A stretch of DNA of 34,990 nt, taken from NCBI GenBank assembly GCA_019115805.1, contig DXCW01000240.1, positions 1 to 34,990 of the forward strand. Direction: 5' to 3'. This DNA is from Candidatus Sphingobacterium stercorigallinarum. GTDB taxonomy: Bacteria; Bacteroidota; Bacteroidia; Sphingobacteriales; Sphingobacteriaceae. The position numbers were made by a program, and so were the translations under genes. The notes beneath the pieces were generated by a model that saw only the letters and a program-made list of their open reading frames with translations, was not told where the DNA came from and made no database searches. This document shows, in pieces, positions 25,308-34,322 of the stretch (position 1 is the stretch's first letter; every line of letters begins with the position of its first letter).

Positions 25308-26960
25308 TTAAGCTAAAAGTCGAATTGGCGCTTCTAACAGTCCCTTCAAGGTTTGCAAGAATTGCGCACCGGTTGCTCCATCCACCACACGGTGGTCACA
25401 ACCTAGCGTTAATTTCATCACGTTTCCTGGAACGACGGCTCCATTTTTCACCACAGGCACTTGCTGAATCGCACCTACCGATAAAATAGCTCCATCAGGA
25501 GAGTTGATAATCGATGTGAATTCATCAATTCCAAACATGCCTAAGTTAGAAACAGTGAATGTAGAACCCTCCCAATCGGACGGTTGTAATTTTTTTGCTT
25601 TTGCTTTTTGCGCGAAATCTTTCACTTCGGCCGAAATATGTGAAAGCGTTTTTCCATCGGCAAAACGTACAACAGGCACCAATAACCCGTCCTCTACAGC
25701 CATAGCCACACCAATATTGGTATGCTCGTTGTAACGAATCGTATCTCCTTGCCACGATGTATTCACATTTGGATGTTGTTTCAATGCCGCCGCAACAGCT
25801 TTAACTACCATATCGTTATAGGAAACCTTTACCGGTGCTACTTCGTTAATTTGCTTACGCGCTGCAATCGCATTTTCCATGTCGATAGAAACCGTCAAGT
25901 AGAAGTGCGGAGCGCTGTATAGAGACTCCGATAACCGGCGCGCAATTGTTTTACGCATTTGGTTAACTGGTTTTTCAGTATAACGTTCCTCGCCTACAAA
26001 CTGCGGTAGACTGATCGTTGTCGCCTCCGACGGACTCGCAGCAGGAGCCGCAGCCGCAGCTGGCGCTGCCGTTGGTTTAAAGTTCTCTACGTCTTTTTTT
26101 ACAATCCGGCCGTTCTCCGCCGAACCTTTCACTTGACTCAAGTCGATGCCTTTTTCCTTGGCAATCTTTTTAGCTAAAGGAGAGGCTTTCACTCGAGCGG
26201 AATCCGACTCACCGCCAGACGTGCTCGTCTGTTCCGTCTTCGCCGCCGCTTTATCTTGTTTATCTTCTCCTTTTCCTTGCTTTTGTTCTTTAGGTTTCGC
26301 GGAACGCTGTTTTAATAGTGGAGTAACATCTGTCCCTTCCGGGCCCACGATCGCAATAATATCATTAACTTTCGCTGCCTGCCCCTCTTCTACACCGATG
26401 TGCAACAACGTACCGTCTGCATAGGCTGTCACTTCCATCGTTGCTTTATCGGTTTCCACATCCGCGATTGCATCGTCAGATTGAATGGCGTCACCGACTT
26501 TAAAATTCCACTGCGCAATCACGCCCTCGGTCATTGTATCACTTAGTAACGGCATCGTAATCACCGTTGCACCTAAATCCTCCGCACTCACTTCCTCTCC
26601 ATCGTCCTGATCACCATCTTCAGTAGTGCTCGCCGTTGAATCGGCAGCATCTTCTGATTCCTCCGATTTCTCGGGATCAGCGGGTGCGCTCTCTCCATCT
26701 AATAACGCTTGGTAATCCTCACCTTCCTCGCCCAAAACAGCAATCACTGCATCAACAGGGACCGCCTCACCCTCATTCGGGCCTATATATAACAATGTTC
26801 CTTCTTGATAGGATTCGAAGTCCATTGTTGCTTTGTCTGTTTCTACCTCGGCAACAAGATCGCCTGAGCTAACTTTATCACCAACCTTTTTGTGCCATTT
26901 AGCGATCACCCCTTCGGTCATGGTGTCGCTCATTTTCGGCATTTTTACTACTTCTGCCAT
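25308..26960 (-). CDS. pdhC: Pyruvate dehydrogenase E2, dihydrolipoamide acetyltransferase, two lipoyl domains
   Basis: A 550-residue E2 core protein that transfers the acetyl group from lipoate to CoA. Lipoyl domain 1 spans 1-80 (lipoyl-lysine K43 in ETDKATM). After an acidic Ser/Asp/Glu linker, lipoyl domain 2 spans 132-210 (K172 in the same motif). After a charged linker comes the E3/E1-binding domain (257-294, VKASPLAKKIAKEKGIDLSQ). An Ala/Pro hinge (297-312) leads to the catalytic domain with DHRVVDG at 522-528 (H523 and D527). Forty nt follow pdhA. E1 beta and E3 are not in the window. The substrate could be another 2-oxo acid, but E1 alpha and E2 type fit pyruvate. Confidence 0.95.
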   Translation of the reverse strand: MAEVVKMPKMSDTMTEGVIAKWHKKVGDKVSSGDLVAEVETDKATMDFESYQEGTLLYIGPNEGEAVPVDAVIAVLGEEGEDYQALLDGESAPADPEKSEESEDAADSTASTTEDGDQDDGEEVSAEDLGATVITMPLLSDTMTEGVIAQWNFKVGDAIQSDDAIADVETDKATMEVTAYADGTLLHIGVEEGQAAKVNDIIAIVGPEGTDVTPLLKQRSAKPKEQKQGKGEDKQDKAAAKTEQTSTSGGESDSARVKASPLAKKIAKEKGIDLSQVKGSAENGRIVKKDVENFKPTAAPAAAAAPAASPSEATTISLPQFVGEERYTEKPVNQMRKTIARRLSESLYSAPHFYLTVSIDMENAIAARKQINEVAPVKVSYNDMVVKAVAAALKQHPNVNTSWQGDTIRYNEHTNIGVAMAVEDGLLVPVVRFADGKTLSHISAEVKDFAQKAKAKKLQPSDWEGSTFTVSNLGMFGIDEFTSIINSPDGAILSVGAIQQVPVVKNGAVVPGNVMKLTLGCDHRVVDGATGAQFLQTLKGLLEAPIRLLA

Positions 26961-27000
26961 TATCTAGGATTGTTCTATTGAGTTAAAGTTATTTTCCTTA

Positions 27001-27996
27001 TTAGTCCATTACGAATGGATAGTCTTCCTGTACATAGACATCCTCGTAGATTTCTTCCGGTTTCGGGTATTCCGATTCCTCTGCGAATTTAACGGACTGG
27101 TCCACTGTCTTTTTCACATCGCTCTCCACTTCATCAAACCAAGCTTGATCCGCATATTTATTTTCCAATATCGCATGTTTAACCGCCATGATTGGATCCC
27201 TTTCTTTATACGCCGCTAGTTCATCTTTGGTACGATACTTCGCCGGATCGGACATGGAGTGCCCCTTATAACGGTAAGTACGAATCTCTAGAAATGTAGG
27301 TCCCTCACCCGCACGAGCACGTTGCACCGCCTCGTCCATCGCATTGTGAACGGCTACTACATCCATACCATCCACCGGCGCACTCGGCATATCGAAACCA
27401 AGTCCCATTTTGTAAATATCCTGCATGTTGGTTGTACGTTGAACCGAAGTACCCATTGCGTAACCGTTGTTCTCACAAACAAAAATAACGGGCAATTTCC
27501 AAAGCATCGCCATATTCAGGGCTTCGTTGAAAGCGCCTTGTCGAACCGCTCCGTCTCCCATATAACAAACATTCACGTTATTGGTTCCCAAATATTTTTC
27601 CGCAAAGGCGATACCAGCACCCAGCGGGATTTGTCCCCCTACGATACCGTGTCCGCCCATAAACTTATGCTCTTTTGAAAAGAAGTGCATCGAGCCACCT
27701 TTCCCTTTCGAGCAACCGGTCACTTTACCAAACAATTCCGCCATACAGGCGTCGGCAGAAACGCCTTTAGCCAAAGCATGTGCGTGATCACGGTAGGCCG
27801 TAATTAACGAGTCGTCTGAATTGATGACTGACATCGTACCGGCTACTACTGCTTCCTGTCCAATATACAAATGACAGAATCCGCGAATTTTCTGCTGACC
27901 GTATAATTGTCCAGCTTTCTCTTCGAATTTACGCATGAGTAGCATAGATTTATACCACTCCAGGTAGGTTTCTTTTGTTATAGGTGTTGAACTCAT
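27001..27996 (-). CDS. pdhA: Pyruvate dehydrogenase E1 component, alpha subunit
   Basis: A 331-residue thiamine-diphosphate enzyme subunit that decarboxylates pyruvate. The cofactor motif starts at GDGAVRQG (147-154) and ends at ENN (175-177). The phosphorylation-loop-like segment TYRYKGHSMSDPAKYR is present near 240. It needs the beta subunit, which is not adjacent, so pdhB must be elsewhere. I start at ATG 27996; a TTG two codons upstream is possible but less likely. A TAGATTTG box lies 35 nt upstream. It heads a two-gene operon with the E2 gene. Confidence 0.95.
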   Translation of the reverse strand: MSSTPITKETYLEWYKSMLLMRKFEEKAGQLYGQQKIRGFCHLYIGQEAVVAGTMSVINSDDSLITAYRDHAHALAKGVSADACMAELFGKVTGCSKGKGGSMHFFSKEHKFMGGHGIVGGQIPLGAGIAFAEKYLGTNNVNVCYMGDGAVRQGAFNEALNMAMLWKLPVIFVCENNGYAMGTSVQRTTNMQDIYKMGLGFDMPSAPVDGMDVVAVHNAMDEAVQRARAGEGPTFLEIRTYRYKGHSMSDPAKYRTKDELAAYKERDPIMAVKHAILENKYADQAWFDEVESDVKKTVDQSVKFAEESEYPKPEEIYEDVYVQEDYPFVMD

Positions 27997-28030
27997 TTCC
28001 AAGTATTGAATTTCTTTACTAAACTGACTA

Positions 28031-28038
28031 CAAATCTA
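28031..28038 (-). promoter_or_regulatory. Candidate -7 box of the pdhA-pdhC operon
   Basis: TAGATTTG on the minus strand matches TAnnTTTG, 34 nt before the pdhA ATG. The -33 element is not recognisable. Confidence 0.45.
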
Positions 28039-28134
28039 ATCAATAATAACGAGATTTTGCAGAGTTTTTAGGTAACGATATGGAATTGTGGCAATTTTGA
28101 ACTTCGCTTTACAATAGGCCCACGTCGATCAGAT

Positions 28135-29517
28135 TTAGGATCCTAAAAACCCGAGCAGCTCTTCCTCGTTCAAATGCTGTTGCTCTCCGGTATGCATAGT
28201 TTTTAAGGTAAATCTGCCCGATTTGACTTCTTCTTCTCCGACCAACAACACATAGGGAATATGCTTCGCATCCGCATAACTCATCTGCTTTTTCAGTTTG
28301 ACCGGTTCAGGATAGAGCTCCACAGCGATACCAGCCTGACGGAGCCGACATAAAAGAGGAAGAGTGGAAGATTCCGTAGCCTTATCGAAGTTAGCGATAA
28401 GCATGACGGAACTGGCGGATTGGCTTTCGGGAAAAAGATTCAACTCTTCCAGCACATCGTAAATCCGGTCCGCTCCAAAAGAAATCCCTACACCCGTCAA
28501 GTTTTGGAGTCCAAACATCCCCGTCAAATCGTCATAACGTCCGCCTCCCCCGATGCTACCCATTTTCACTTCGTTGGTTTTCACTTCAAAAATACAACCC
28601 GTGTAGTAATTCAATCCACGCGCTAGTGTAATATCCACCTCCACCACCTTCTCAAGCAGCGTGGCTTGTCCCATTTGCCTTAAATAATCAAACACGGATT
28701 CTATTTCCCGTACGCCTTCCATACCAATCGCAGAGTCCACTAAAACCGTCTTCATAGCCGCTATCTTCTCCATACTCGAACCACTCATTTCTATGATAGG
28801 CTGTAAAATTGACAAATCCGTCTCGGTAAATCCTCGTTCCCTCAATTCCTTATTGACGCCGTCCAACCCAATCTTATCTAACTTATCGATGGCAACAGTC
28901 ATGTCGACAAGTAGTGTGGGTTTACCGATTATCTCAGCGATTCCCGATAATATCTTCCGGTTATTTAACTTGATATTGAAATCCTTGAGCCCTAACAGTT
29001 GCAATGCTTCTGCGTAAATCAAGACGAACTCTGCCTCATTTAATAAAGAGGGCGACCCCACCACATCTACGTCACATTGATAAAATTCCCGGTATCGCCC
29101 GCGTTGCGGGCGGTCCGCCCGCCATACCGGTTGAATCTGAAAACGCTTAAAAGGCATCGTAATCTCATGCTGATGCATCACTACGTAGCGTGCAAACGGA
29201 ACAGTCAGATCGTAACGAAGCGCCTTTTCACTGATCGTAGGGACCCAGACATTGGAATCTCGACCCGCCCACATGTCTTCGGATACTTTCCGAAGAAAAT
29301 CTCCTGAATTTAAAATCTTAAAAATTAATTTATCTCCCTCTTCGCCGTATTTACCGGTCAACGTTTGTAGGTTTTCAAACGAGGGAGTTTGTATTTCATT
29401 ATAGCCATACTTTTTAAAGACACCACGAAGGGTGTTAAAAATATGGTTGCGTTTATCCATTTCTACGGGAGAGAAATCACGTGTTCCCTTTGCCAACGAT
29501 GGTTTAATTGATGCCAT
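28135..29517 (-). CDS. hisS: Histidyl-tRNA synthetase
   Basis: A 460-residue class II synthetase. Motif 2 is RADRPQRGRYREFYQCD (133-149), and the histidine-specific LARGLNYYTGCIFEV and motif 3 (GISFGADRIYDVL) follow. The C-terminal anticodon-binding alpha/beta domain covers roughly 365-460. ATG 29517 gives MASIKPSLAKGTRDFSP, the normal N-terminus. The open frame extends 37 codons upstream into the end of rnc, but that part is not conserved-looking. A TACTTTTG box ends 5 nt before this ATG. About 70-100 nt upstream lies an imperfect GC-rich hairpin (29588-29615). Confidence 0.97.
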   Translation of the reverse strand: MASIKPSLAKGTRDFSPVEMDKRNHIFNTLRGVFKKYGYNEIQTPSFENLQTLTGKYGEEGDKLIFKILNSGDFLRKVSEDMWAGRDSNVWVPTISEKALRYDLTVPFARYVVMHQHEITMPFKRFQIQPVWRADRPQRGRYREFYQCDVDVVGSPSLLNEAEFVLIYAEALQLLGLKDFNIKLNNRKILSGIAEIIGKPTLLVDMTVAIDKLDKIGLDGVNKELRERGFTETDLSILQPIIEMSGSSMEKIAAMKTVLVDSAIGMEGVREIESVFDYLRQMGQATLLEKVVEVDITLARGLNYYTGCIFEVKTNEVKMGSIGGGGRYDDLTGMFGLQNLTGVGISFGADRIYDVLEELNLFPESQSASSVMLIANFDKATESSTLPLLCRLRQAGIAVELYPEPVKLKKQMSYADAKHIPYVLLVGEEEVKSGRFTLKTMHTGEQQHLNEEELLGFLGS

Positions 29518-29521
29518 AGCG

Positions 29522-29529
29522 CAAAAGTA
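29522..29529 (-). promoter_or_regulatory. -7 box abutting the hisS start codon
   Basis: TACTTTTG on the minus strand, a full TAnnTTTG match, ends only 4 nt before the ATG at 29517. Transcription from it would start at or next to the A of ATG and give a leaderless or nearly leaderless mRNA. The -33 element is weak. Confidence 0.5.
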
Positions 29530-29587
29530 ATAAATTTCAGCAAGGTAAACATTCGGGGAATAAAGATTTACTGAGCTGGACACGCGA

Positions 29588-29615
29588 AGCGATGTTGGCG
29601 GCTCCGACCAACGCT
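29588..29615 (-). other. Imperfect hairpin just after rnc
   Basis: AGCG + TTGG pair with CCAA + CGCT across a 3-nt bulge, with more GC pairing inside. It begins 3 nt past the rnc stop (29618). No T-tract follows, so a terminator role would need Rho or processing. Confidence 0.35.
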
Positions 29616-29617
29616 TA

Positions 29618-30355
29618 CTATACCGCAATCACTTGAAGCCGTTCGCAGGCCTTTTCCGCCGCTAACTTTTCGGCACTTTTCTTATTAAAATCACGTCCCA
29701 GGCCACATTGTTCACCGTCTATTAATGCGACAATCGAAAACATTTTCGGCGACTCCCCTTCCGGGTTCTCTACTTGTTGAAACACAACCTCTTTACCGTT
29801 ATGTTGACACCATTCGATGAGACGGCTTTTAAAATTAGTTTCGGTTACCTCAAGCATGGGGATATCTACATGCGGCTTGATAATACGGGTCAAAAGAAAT
29901 TCTCGTGTGAAGGCGTATCCCTTATCCAGATACACGGCACCGATCAGAGCCTCAAAGGCGTCTCCAAGCAGCGAGCCTTGTTTATTCGGATAACTGATCA
30001 TGCGCGCGTCGAACTCGATCAATTCATTGAACCCAAGTTTGCGAGAAAGCTGATTCAAATTAGCTCTCGACACGATTTTGGACCGCATCTCTGTCAGAAA
30101 TCCCTCATCTTTGTAGGGATAAAGTTTAAACAGCAACTCCGCCACCACCGATCCCAGCACGGCATCACCCAAAAACTCTAAACGTTCGTTGCTATTTTTC
30201 ACGCCTTCCTTAATCAGCACAGCTACTGATTTGTGCCGGAATGCCATTTGGTACAGGCGAACGTTGTTCGGCACGAAACCCAACAGGTTTTTGAGTTTCC
30301 TGACATAGCGTCGATTGGGCGATAAATAAAGATTATAAACCTCGGCGATAGGCAT
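29618..30355 (-). CDS. rnc: Ribonuclease III
   Basis: A 245-residue RNase III that cleaves double-stranded RNA in rRNA maturation and mRNA decay. The signature NERLEFLGDAVLG spans 56-68, and the second metal-binding stretch is GSLLGDAFEALIGAVYLD near 127-144. The C-terminal double-stranded RNA-binding domain (about 170-245) ends KKSAEKLAAEKACERL. It has an N-terminal extension of about 15 residues compared with E. coli. A 13-bp hairpin ends 18 nt before its start codon. No era gene is adjacent, unlike E. coli. Confidence 0.97.
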   Translation of the reverse strand: MPIAEVYNLYLSPNRRYVRKLKNLLGFVPNNVRLYQMAFRHKSVAVLIKEGVKNSNERLEFLGDAVLGSVVAELLFKLYPYKDEGFLTEMRSKIVSRANLNQLSRKLGFNELIEFDARMISYPNKQGSLLGDAFEALIGAVYLDKGYAFTREFLLTRIIKPHVDIPMLEVTETNFKSRLIEWCQHNGKEVVFQQVENPEGESPKMFSIVALIDGEQCGLGRDFNKKSAEKLAAEKACERLQVIAV

Positions 30356-30362
30356 AATTGCA

Positions 30363-30405
30363 CTAAAAATAACAAATAGGTAGTTGTATTCAAACTACCT
30401 ATTTG
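30363..30405 (-). terminator. Terminator-like hairpin between fabF and rnc
   Basis: CAAATAGGTAGTT (30373-30385) pairs perfectly with AACTACCTATTTG (30393-30405), 13 bp with a 7-nt loop. On the minus strand TTATTTTTAG follows. It looks like an intrinsic terminator, but only 8 nt remain before the rnc start codon, so rnc must be expressed by read-through or from a cleaved transcript. Confidence 0.75.
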
Positions 30406-30429
30406 GTTTATGGTAAAAAATGAAGCATT

Positions 30430-31683
30430 TTAACCATTATATTTTTTCACGATAATGGTCGCATTGTGCCCTCCGAAGCCGAAGGTGTTACTCAATGCGG
30501 CATTGACCACACGTTTCTGAGCTTTATTGAAGGTAAAGTTCAAACGGCTGTCGATTTCAGGGTCATCCGTGAAATGATTAATCGTAGGTGGAACGATATC
30601 ATTCTTTACTGCTAATATCGAAGCGATTGCTTCTACAGCTCCTGCCGCACCGAGCAAATGCCCAGTCATCGACTTGGTGGAACTGATATTCAATCGGTAA
30701 GCGTCCTCTCCGAACAGATCAACAATTGCTTTGGTCTCGCTCACATCGCCGACTGGAGTAGATGTTCCATGTACGTTAATGTAATCGATATCCGCATATT
30801 GCATACCCGCATCTTGTATCGCCATATTCATTGCCAACTTCGCTCCCCGACCATCGGGATGAGAAGCAGTGATGTGGTAGGCGTCGGCACTCATTCCTCC
30901 TCCTACAACTTCGGCATAGATCTTAGCGCCACGTGCTAGGGCATGCTCTAAACTCTCGAGAATAAGCGCTCCAGAACCTTCCCCAGAAACAAAACCATCT
31001 CGATCTTTATCGAAAGGTCTCGAGGCTGTTTTCGGATCATCATTACGAGTTGACAAAGCGTGCATGGCATTGAAACCTCCAATACCGGCATCGTTAATTG
31101 TCGCCTCGGAACCACCTGTAATGATCACGTCTGCCCTACCTGCACGAATGTAGGTAAAAGCATCAATCATCGCATTGGTAGCTGATGCACAAGCGGAGAC
31201 CGCAGAGAAGTTCGGCCCTTGCAAGCCGTGTCGCATCGAGATGTGTCCAGGGGCAAGATCGATTAGCATCTTAGGAATGAAGAACGGGTTAAACCGCGGT
31301 GTACCGTCACCAGCTGCATAACCTGCAACCTCGTGGGTAAAGGTGGTCAAACCTCCAATTCCTGATCCCCAGATCACGCCAATTCGAGTCGTGTCTAATT
31401 TATCAAACTCTAGTCCCGCATCTTTGACCGCCTCGTCGGACGACACAATAGCATACTGCACAAAAGGGTCCACTTTCCGGGCCTCTTTCCGGTCCATGAA
31501 ATCATGTGGATCAAACCCTTTTACCTCGCAGGCAAACTGGGTTTTAAATTTTGACGCATCAAAATGCGTGATAGGAGCAGCACCACTTACACCATTTACC
31601 AACCCTTCCCAGTACTCGGGGAGTGTGTTACCAATTGGTGTAAGGGCGCCTAATCCTGTTACAACTACTCTCTTAAGCTCCAT
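30430..31683 (-). CDS. fabF: 3-oxoacyl-ACP synthase II
   Basis: A 417-residue condensing enzyme for fatty-acid elongation with malonyl-ACP. The Cys-His-His triad is C165 (SACASATNAM), H305 (NVHGTSTP) and H342 (GHLLGAAGA), with K337 in STKSMTG. The thiolase fold is complete. It follows acpP by 26 nt, so carrier and synthase are cotranscribed, the usual pairing. FabB is the alternative family, but length and context favour FabF. Confidence 0.98.
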   Translation of the reverse strand: MELKRVVVTGLGALTPIGNTLPEYWEGLVNGVSGAAPITHFDASKFKTQFACEVKGFDPHDFMDRKEARKVDPFVQYAIVSSDEAVKDAGLEFDKLDTTRIGVIWGSGIGGLTTFTHEVAGYAAGDGTPRFNPFFIPKMLIDLAPGHISMRHGLQGPNFSAVSACASATNAMIDAFTYIRAGRADVIITGGSEATINDAGIGGFNAMHALSTRNDDPKTASRPFDKDRDGFVSGEGSGALILESLEHALARGAKIYAEVVGGGMSADAYHITASHPDGRGAKLAMNMAIQDAGMQYADIDYINVHGTSTPVGDVSETKAIVDLFGEDAYRLNISSTKSMTGHLLGAAGAVEAIASILAVKNDIVPPTINHFTDDPEIDSRLNFTFNKAQKRVVNAALSNTFGFGGHNATIIVKKYNG

Positions 31684-31709
31684 TTATGATGTTTGGCCTA
31701 ATAAATTAG

Positions 31710-31946
31710 TTAGTTAACGTTTTTTTCTAAGTAAGCGATTGCTTGACCGACAGTACTGATGTTTTCAGCTTGGTCATCAGGAATTGCAACGTTGAATTCT
31801 TTTTCGAACTCCATGATTAACTCAACTGTGTCAAGTGAGTCTGCACCTAAATCATTCGTGAAAGAAGCTTCTGGTGTAACTTCATTTTCATCAACACCTA
31901 ACTTTTCAACGATAATTGCTTTTACTCTTGATGCGATATCTGACAT
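31710..31946 (-). CDS. acpP: Acyl carrier protein
   Basis: A 78-residue acidic four-helix protein that carries acyl chains on phosphopantetheine. The attachment serine is S37 in [10 protein letters not shown]. Typical ACP length. First gene of acpP-fabF; about 95-100 nt upstream is a TACCTTTG box. Confidence 0.99.
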   Translation of the reverse strand: MSDIASRVKAIIVEKLGVDENEVTPEASFTNDLGADSLDTVELIMEFEKEFNVAIPDDQAENISTVGQAIAYLEKNVN

Positions 31947-32041
31947 GATTTTCTAATTTAATTGTTTAATAAATCTGTGCAAAGAAAAAATAAATTTCCT
32001 CAAAAATCAAATCTTTTTGACTTTTAGGACTAATTGCTTAA

Positions 32042-32049
32042 CAAAGGTA
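32042..32049 (-). promoter_or_regulatory. Candidate -7 box of acpP-fabF
   Basis: The minus strand reads TACCTTTG, a full -7 match, about 95 nt before the acpP ATG. Only a GTTG at a short 16-nt spacing is found upstream. Confidence 0.4.
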
Positions 32050-32181
32050 CGACTAATAAAGTTTTCAACGCCTTACTAATTAAAGGTATCCAATGATAAT
32101 AAAACAATTAAAATATTACAAACTTAATCCTTATTTAACTATATTTTTACAGCAAAGGCTACTGATCCGACTATAAAACCG

Positions 32182-32189
32182 TAATTTTG
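32182..32189 (+). promoter_or_regulatory. Candidate -7 box for the IPExxVDY-like gene
   Basis: TAATTTTG matches TAnnTTTG and would start transcription near 32195, 25-30 nt before the TTG at 32221. No TTTG is found 19 nt upstream. Confidence 0.4.
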
Positions 32190-32220
32190 TACGATTACGA
32201 TTCATCAATACCATGTCGCT

Positions 32221-32721
32221 TTGAGCAAAATAACTTTCAAATTGGAAACGGATTTTGAGTTGGAGCTGGATTTTACACTCATCGGCATCAGTTCAGTTTT
32301 ACGGGATTATAGACTTTGTCATTTTATCAACAAACATACCGGGCTGAAATTGATTTACGGGAAAGAAGATTACTCGGATCACAACGGCAATCGAAAAGAA
32401 AAGCCGGCCGAAGAATTGGATTTTCATGTAATCGTGGAAAGTAAAAAAAACAAACCGCCACTTAAGCATCATTTTAATATTTTCAGATATCACAATGAGA
32501 GCTTTGAGTTTGAATTTTACTTGTTGAGCAATCGATCAGCCGCGGGACTGCCGTTGATACCGGAGATTGTTAGTTTTGATTACTTTTTAATGATTAAACA
32601 CTATATTGACCAAGAAGATCTTCACGATTTAATTGAAAACATCAAGTCTATTCCTGAAGTTCTCCTGGTGAAAGAAATAGATCCAACAATATTGAAATCT
32701 AAAGAAAATCTGATATTTTAG
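32221..32721 (+). CDS. IPExxVDY-family-like small protein
   Basis: A 166-residue protein of unknown function. Near residue 118 it has IPEIVSFDYFLMIKHY, which resembles the motif that names the IPExxVDY family of Bacteroidota, with an extra residue between IPE and DY. I also recall that family next to pyruvate kinase, as here. It is rich in charged and aromatic residues, with no signal or membrane segment. The start is odd: the frame has no ATG before the conserved part, only TTG at 32221 (TTG AGC AAA ATA). An ATG at 32213 is in another frame and meets TGA after three codons. So the choices are a TTG start, a -1 slip on CTTTG, or a one-base error or mutation. Confidence 0.75.
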   Translation: MSKITFKLETDFELELDFTLIGISSVLRDYRLCHFINKHTGLKLIYGKEDYSDHNGNRKEKPAEELDFHVIVESKKNKPPLKHHFNIFRYHNESFEFEFYLLSNRSAAGLPLIPEIVSFDYFLMIKHYIDQEDLHDLIENIKSIPEVLLVKEIDPTILKSKENLIF

Positions 32722-32834
32722 CGATCGATTTCAGTAGTGTATAAATTACACAGTAAACCTACTTTTATTTTGTCTCCGGGGAGAGAGCCAAAATAACACA
32801 ATACAAATGATTGAAAATTAAAAACTTGATTTAA

Positions 32835-34268
32835 ATGGATAAACTAAAAAAGCGGACGAAGATTGTAGCTACTCTAGGTCCGGCTTCGGCAAAAAAAGAG
32901 GTATTGACCAATATGATTGCCAAAGGAGTCGACGTCTGCCGCCTCAACTTTTCGCATGGCTCGCAAGAGGATCACTTAAAAGTGATTCAAACCATCAACG
33001 AAATCAACGAAGAGCACCCTTTCAACGTAGGTATACTAGCGGATTTACAAGGACCAAAAATCCGTATTGGAAAAATGAAAGAAGGGGGAGCGATTTTGGT
33101 CAACGGTAGCACGGTAGAAATGACCACCAACGAGCTGATCGGAGACGAAAACCGTATTTACATCACATATGACAACTTCCCCAATGATGTTAAAGACGAT
33201 GAAATTATCCTTTTAGACGATGGAAAACTTCAGCTACGTGTCTTATCGACAAACCACAAAGACACGGTCATGTGTCAAGTCGTTCACGGTGGAGTCCTAA
33301 CCTCAAGAAAAGGAGTTAACCTCCCGAACACCAAGGTTTCTATCCCCTCATTGACAGAAGAAGATCTTGACAATCTTGATTTCGCACTGGCACATGGTGC
33401 GGACTGGATTGCGATGTCCTTCGTGCGTTCAGCAGAAGATATCCATCAGTGTAAAGAAATCATAAAAAAGAGAGGCTCTCACGCAAAAGTCATTGCAAAA
33501 ATCGAGAAGCCGGAAGCCATCGAAAATATAGACGCCATTATTGATGCTACTGATGCCATCATGGTCGCTCGCGGTGACCTCGGTGTAGAGCTGCCTATGG
33601 AAGAAGTTCCCGGTTTACAAAAGATTATTGTGCAAAAATGTCGCAACCTATCTAAACCGGTTATCATTGCCACACAGATGCTCGAGAGCATGATTACCAC
33701 CCCGCGCCCTACCCGAGCGGAAGTGAATGACGTGGCCAACTCGGTCATTGACGGTGCAGACGCAGTAATGCTGAGTGGCGAAACCTCAGTAGGTGAGTTC
33801 CCCGAAATCGTCATTGAGACGATGGCGAAAGTCATCACTCACGTAGAGGCAACCTCTTACCCTTATTACAGTGAGAAGGAAACACTAGGCACGGTACCGG
33901 TGACGCGTATACCTGACGCGATTTGCGGATCGTCTGTGTTTTTAGCGAAAAAAACCAACGCTTCGGCAATTGCGGTATTGACCTCTTCGGGCTATACGGC
34001 TTTAGAAATCTCGAGCTATCGTCCGGATGCTGATATTTACGTGTTTACGGGTAACCGCAGCTTGCTACGTACCCTAAGCTTAGTCTGGGGCGTAAAGACC
34101 TTTATTTATGAAAAATACGAAAGCACGGATGGCACTATTCAAGATGTAAATGATTTATTGAAAGATCGTCAGTTGGTCGATCCCGGACAAATTGTAATCA
34201 ACACATCCTCGACACCGCTTCGTGAAAAAGGACGCACCAATACGATTCGGGTCTCCGAAGTCAAGTAG
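32835..34268 (+). CDS. pyk: Pyruvate kinase
   Basis: A 477-residue enzyme that converts phosphoenolpyruvate and ADP to pyruvate and ATP, last step of glycolysis. Active-site residues: R36, N38 and S40 in CRLNFSHG, D70 in ADLQGPKIR, catalytic K222 and metal E224 in AKIEKPEAIE, and D248 in VARGDLGVELP. The B domain lies at about 75-170 and the C-terminal regulatory domain at about 355-477. It is type I/II by length, with no PEP-utiliser extension. It follows the small gene by 113 nt. A TACTTTTA near 32760 (one mismatch) may be its promoter. Confidence 0.98.
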   Translation: MDKLKKRTKIVATLGPASAKKEVLTNMIAKGVDVCRLNFSHGSQEDHLKVIQTINEINEEHPFNVGILADLQGPKIRIGKMKEGGAILVNGSTVEMTTNELIGDENRIYITYDNFPNDVKDDEIILLDDGKLQLRVLSTNHKDTVMCQVVHGGVLTSRKGVNLPNTKVSIPSLTEEDLDNLDFALAHGADWIAMSFVRSAEDIHQCKEIIKKRGSHAKVIAKIEKPEAIENIDAIIDATDAIMVARGDLGVELPMEEVPGLQKIIVQKCRNLSKPVIIATQMLESMITTPRPTRAEVNDVANSVIDGADAVMLSGETSVGEFPEIVIETMAKVITHVEATSYPYYSEKETLGTVPVTRIPDAICGSSVFLAKKTNASAIAVLTSSGYTALEISSYRPDADIYVFTGNRSLLRTLSLVWGVKTFIYEKYESTDGTIQDVNDLLKDRQLVDPGQIVINTSSTPLREKGRTNTIRVSEVK

Positions 34269-34288
34269 CGCTCCTGATAAAAACGTTT

Positions 34289-34322
34289 AAGAGAGCAGTG
34301 CAAAACGCCTGCTCTCTTTCCA
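34289..34322 (+). terminator. Terminator after pyk
   Basis: AAGAGAGCAG (34289-34298) pairs with CTGCTCTCTT (34309-34318), 10 bp, followed by a short pyrimidine run (TCC ATTTC). It starts 20 nt past the pyk stop. Confidence 0.75.

Noticed and set aside
29518..29628. N-terminal extension of hisS by 37 codons
   Set aside because: Overlaps the rnc end, lacks conserved sequence and contains the likely hisS promoter.
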